This document shows, piece after piece, positions 32,135 through 34,103 of a stretch of 34,103 nucleotides of DNA. This DNA comes from Symploca sp. SIO2C1. Lineage in GTDB: Bacteria; Cyanobacteriota; Cyanobacteriia; Cyanobacteriales; Coleofasciculaceae. The position numbers and the translations under genes were made by a program. Each line of letters opens with the position of its first letter. Position 1 is the first letter of the stretch. The DNA lies in NCBI GenBank assembly GCA_010692635.1, contig JAAHGL010000015.1, positions 1 through 34,103 of the forward strand, given 5' to 3'. Under the pieces are notes generated by a model. The model saw nothing but the letters and a program-made list of their open reading frames with translations. It did no database searches and was not told the origin of the DNA.

Positions 32135-32671
32135 GTGGATATAATCGAGCGGAATAAAGTATTTTCGACACCTTGGTTTGACGTAGTCGCCAAAACTCTG
32201 AGTGAGGGAAATCCTAATGCTCCTTACTACAGCCTAGAGATGTCTGACTACGTCTCGGTTGTGGCTGTGACTGAATATCAAGAGGTTTTGCTGGTACGTC
32301 AATATCGTCCCACAGTAGAAAGATACACCCTAGAGTTACCTAGTGGTCATCTTGAGGCTGGGGAGTCTCCTGAAGATACGGCTAAGCGGGAACTTTTGGA
32401 AGAAACTGGTTATCAAGCTAGTACTGTCGAGTTGCTGGGATGCCTGATACCTGATTCGGGTAGGTTATCAAACCACCTGTGGTGCTATTTTGCCACTGAT
32501 GTCACTCTTTCTAGTCCCAATCCAGAATTAGAAGCAGGTATTGAATTAGTCGTTTGTAGCCAGGAGGATTTAGTGAATTATATTCTACAACAGCAGTTTG
32601 ATCATGCCCTGCATTTGGCTCCGATTCTGCTTGCGATGTTAAAGAATAGGCTTTTAGTCAGCAAACCCTAA
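32135..32671 (+). CDS. NUDIX hydrolase (ADP-ribose pyrophosphatase-like)
   Basis: A 178-residue hydrolase of nucleoside diphosphates linked to another moiety. The complete Nudix box reads GHLEAGESPEDTAKRELLEE plus TGYQ, preceded by VRQYRPTVERYTLELPSG, as in ADP-ribose or nucleotide-sugar pyrophosphatases. The start is GTG at 32135, 4 bp after the preceding stop; coupling is likely. Coupling to a membrane protein of possible glycosyltransferase type would suit a nucleotide-sugar substrate, but that is inference. Confidence 0.9.
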   Translation: MDIIERNKVFSTPWFDVVAKTLSEGNPNAPYYSLEMSDYVSVVAVTEYQEVLLVRQYRPTVERYTLELPSGHLEAGESPEDTAKRELLEETGYQASTVELLGCLIPDSGRLSNHLWCYFATDVTLSSPNPELEAGIELVVCSQEDLVNYILQQQFDHALHLAPILLAMLKNRLLVSKP

Positions 32672-32705
32672 TTACTACAAATATCAATGAGCTTTCCTCT
32701 TGTGG

Positions 32706-32823
32706 AACAGGCATCTTGCCTGTTACGCTCGCTAGAAGTTAAACGGGAGCAAGATCAGGGCGAAGCATTTGGATAGAATACATCTAATGTTTGCTGTTAA
32801 ATTATCGCCCAAATGCTTCGCCC
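32706..32823. repeat. Two dispersed hairpins after the NUDIX gene
   Basis: AACAGGCA-TCT-TGCCTGTT (32706-32724) is a perfect hairpin. GGGCGAAGCATTTGG (32758) pairs with CCAAATGCTTCGCCC (32809-32823). The second motif recurs in altered form at about 33626 inside the NACHT remnant. Confidence 0.7.
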
Positions 32824-32836
32824 CTACAAATTTACG

Positions 32837-33580
32837 ATTGAGGACGCGATCGCGTAAAAATTCTAACATCCAAGATTCATCCTTCCAGCCACAGACGATT
32901 TCTTCTATTTCTAAATTCCCATTGTTACCGGCAGATCCCCGACTTCTTATTTCAGCTTGTTGAGTTAATCACACTTCCAACAAAGAAGTCGGGGATCTGG
33001 GTTTGCTTAATGATAATCTTAAGTGCTAATTGTCGAGGGTTGTCTTCAAACTTATACTGGCGCTCAAAGGGGTCATTGAGGACGCGATCGCATAAAAAGT
33101 CTAACATCCAAGGTTCATCCTTCCAGCCACAGACGATTTCTTCTATTTCTAAATTCCCATTGTTACCGGCAGATCCCCGACTTCTTCTTTCGGTTTGTTG
33201 AGTTAATTACGCTTGCAACAAAGAAGTCGGGGATCTGGGTTTGCTTAATGATAATCTCAAGTGCTAATTGTCGAGGGTTGTCTTCAAACTTAGACTGGCG
33301 CTCAAAGGGGTCATTGAGGATGCGATCGCATAAAAATTCTAACATCCAAGGTTCATCCTTCCAGCCACAGACGATTTCTTCTATTACATTCCCATTGTTA
33401 CCGGCAGATCCCCGACTTCTTCTTTCGGTTTGTTGAGTTAATTACGCTTGCAACAAAGAAGTCGGGGATCTGGGTTTGCTTGATGATAATCTCAAGTGCT
33501 AATTGTCGAGGGTTGTCTTCAAACTTAGACTGGCGCTCAAAGGGGTCATTGAGGATGCGATCACGTAAAAATTCTAACAT
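32837..33580. repeat. Tandem 238-bp units (three copies plus a partial fourth)
   Basis: Units begin with ATTGAGGA at 32837, 33075, 33313 and 33548 (periods 238, 238, 235). Each holds, on the minus strand, a coding scrap (WMLEFLRDRILNDPFERQSK and on, characteristic of NACHT protein C-termini) and a hairpin element GATCCCCGACTTCTT ... AAGAAGTCGGGGATC. The first copy is the most diverged. Short ORFs in each copy are not separate genes. Confidence 0.9.
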
Positions 33581-33589
33581 CTAAGGTTC

Positions 33590-34103
33590 ATCCTTCCAGC
33601 CACAGGATATTTCTGAGCACACTGTAGGGGTGAAGCATTCGGGCGAAAATCTCTCCCCCATTGATGCAGCAGTACTTCTGAAGCTTTTTCGTATAGTGTT
33701 GGTCGATCTCTGGGTAATTCTTGCTTACGATTGAGTATTGCCATCATTGTCAGCAGCAGGGGATTGCCTGCTAGTTCCCTAATCGCTTTCGAGGTATCGA
33801 TCGCTCGTTGCAAGCGCTCTCGCTTTCTGAGTTTATCTACCTCATCGGTAAAGGTTAACTCATGCCAACGGTGGATAAAATCCTAAATTTGCTCTGAGTC
33901 TAAATCTTGCAGCAGGAAGTGACGAAACTCAGCATCTCGCAGCCGTTGCGGTTTGTAGCCAATAATGCGAGAAGTGACGATTACCCGTACTTTGGGATAC
34001 TCATTAGGGCTTGCTGAATAAGTAACAAGTAACAAGTAACAAGTAAAAAGTAACAAGTAAGAAGGAATGAAGCATTTATCCTCGTGGGTGAGCACTTCCA
34101 TTA
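33590..34103 (-). pseudogene. Decayed NACHT-NTPase gene, partial at the window edge
   Basis: The minus strand reads EYPKVRVIVTSRIIGYKPQR, then FRHFLLQDLDSEQI, an in-frame TAG at 33885-33883, DFIHRWHELTFTDEVDKLRK and AIRELAGNPLLLTMMAIL. These are consecutive motifs of a cyanobacterial NACHT domain (sensor and winged-helix part). After YEKASEVLLHQW the frame runs into a dispersed repeat (RPNASP) and stops, and the natural C-terminal part appears only as the amplified scraps in the 238-bp units. A heptamer array at 34018-34062 adds a hydrophobic stretch. The upstream Walker motifs would lie outside the window. NACHT proteins of this kind include signal-transducing and antiphage STAND ATPases; this copy is inactive. 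Confidence 0.8.
34018..34062. repeat. AAGTAAC heptamer array inside the NACHT remnant
   Basis: About six units of AAGTAAC. On the minus strand (GTTACTT) it is translated as YLLLFTCYLLLVTYS without stops, and the NACHT frame continues on its far side. Confidence 0.85.

Noticed and set aside
32769-33580. Short ORFs on both strands repeated every 238 bp, and a possible CRISPR-like array
   Set aside because: They are copies of one tandem unit. Units are 238 bp with no constant-repeat/variable-spacer structure, so this is neither a CRISPR array nor a gene family.

Overview
The window is chromosomal DNA from a cyanobacterium, probably filamentous or colonial with a repeat-rich genome. Evidence is the frequent HIP1 octamer (GCGATCGC), a PurS/PurQ pair, a Fur-family regulator most like cyanobacterial FurB/Zur, Uma2 and DUF433/DUF5615 genes, and very many heptanucleotide tandem arrays (the STRR type described in cyanobacteria). 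No rRNA, tRNA or CRISPR array was found.

Layout. 1-480: edge of an unknown minus-strand ORF, two perfect hairpins and a fragment of a small mobile element. 482-6596 (minus): GT39-type membrane glycosyltransferase, fatty acid hydroxylase-superfamily enzyme, copper P1B-type ATPase, purQ and purS. 6890-7306: Zur-like regulator, flanked on both sides by heptamer arrays. 7765-10330: a small cassette of a 51-residue peptide gene with a duplicated LNTDADGGD motif, a JmjC/cupin oxygenase and a sucrase/ferredoxin-like protein; this is the best candidate for an undescribed (RiPP-like) system. 10551-12586: VapBC-type toxin-antitoxin pair whose toxin is split after codon 3 by a TnpB-only IS200/IS605-type element. 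12718-17506 (minus): GNAT acetyltransferase, then a three-subunit molybdenum hydroxylase operon (FeS, FAD, Mo), whose FAD-Mo junction has been opened by about 300 bp of repeats. 17897-19254: small membrane protein, a run of three abutting MITE-like elements, two unknown small genes. 19615-21741: secreted subtilisin-like protease. 21980-23209: broken AAA+ ATPase/PD-(D/E)XK gene (MITE insertion plus internal deletion). 23243-23602: nested inverted repeat. 23627-29496: metallophosphoesterase, Uma2 protein, GrpB-family protein, DUF433/DUF5615 TA pair, orphan HicB, HerA-like ATPase. 29929-32671: large polytopic membrane protein and a NUDIX hydrolase in one operon. 32837-34103: decayed NACHT-NTPase gene with a tandemly amplified 238-bp unit.

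The overriding theme is repeat traffic. At least five heptamer families occur. They lie against the 3' ends of genes, sometimes supplying the stop codon, and some lie inside coding regions; where the host ORF stays open, the heptamer has no stop codon in the translated strand. Several short inverted-repeat elements (called MITE-A to MITE-D here) recur, one family changes length in 7-bp steps, and neighbouring elements share a single CTAG. No transposase for these elements is in the window.

All calls come from reading the sequence and protein motifs by eye; no database search was run. Positions of repeat ends may be off by a few bases.
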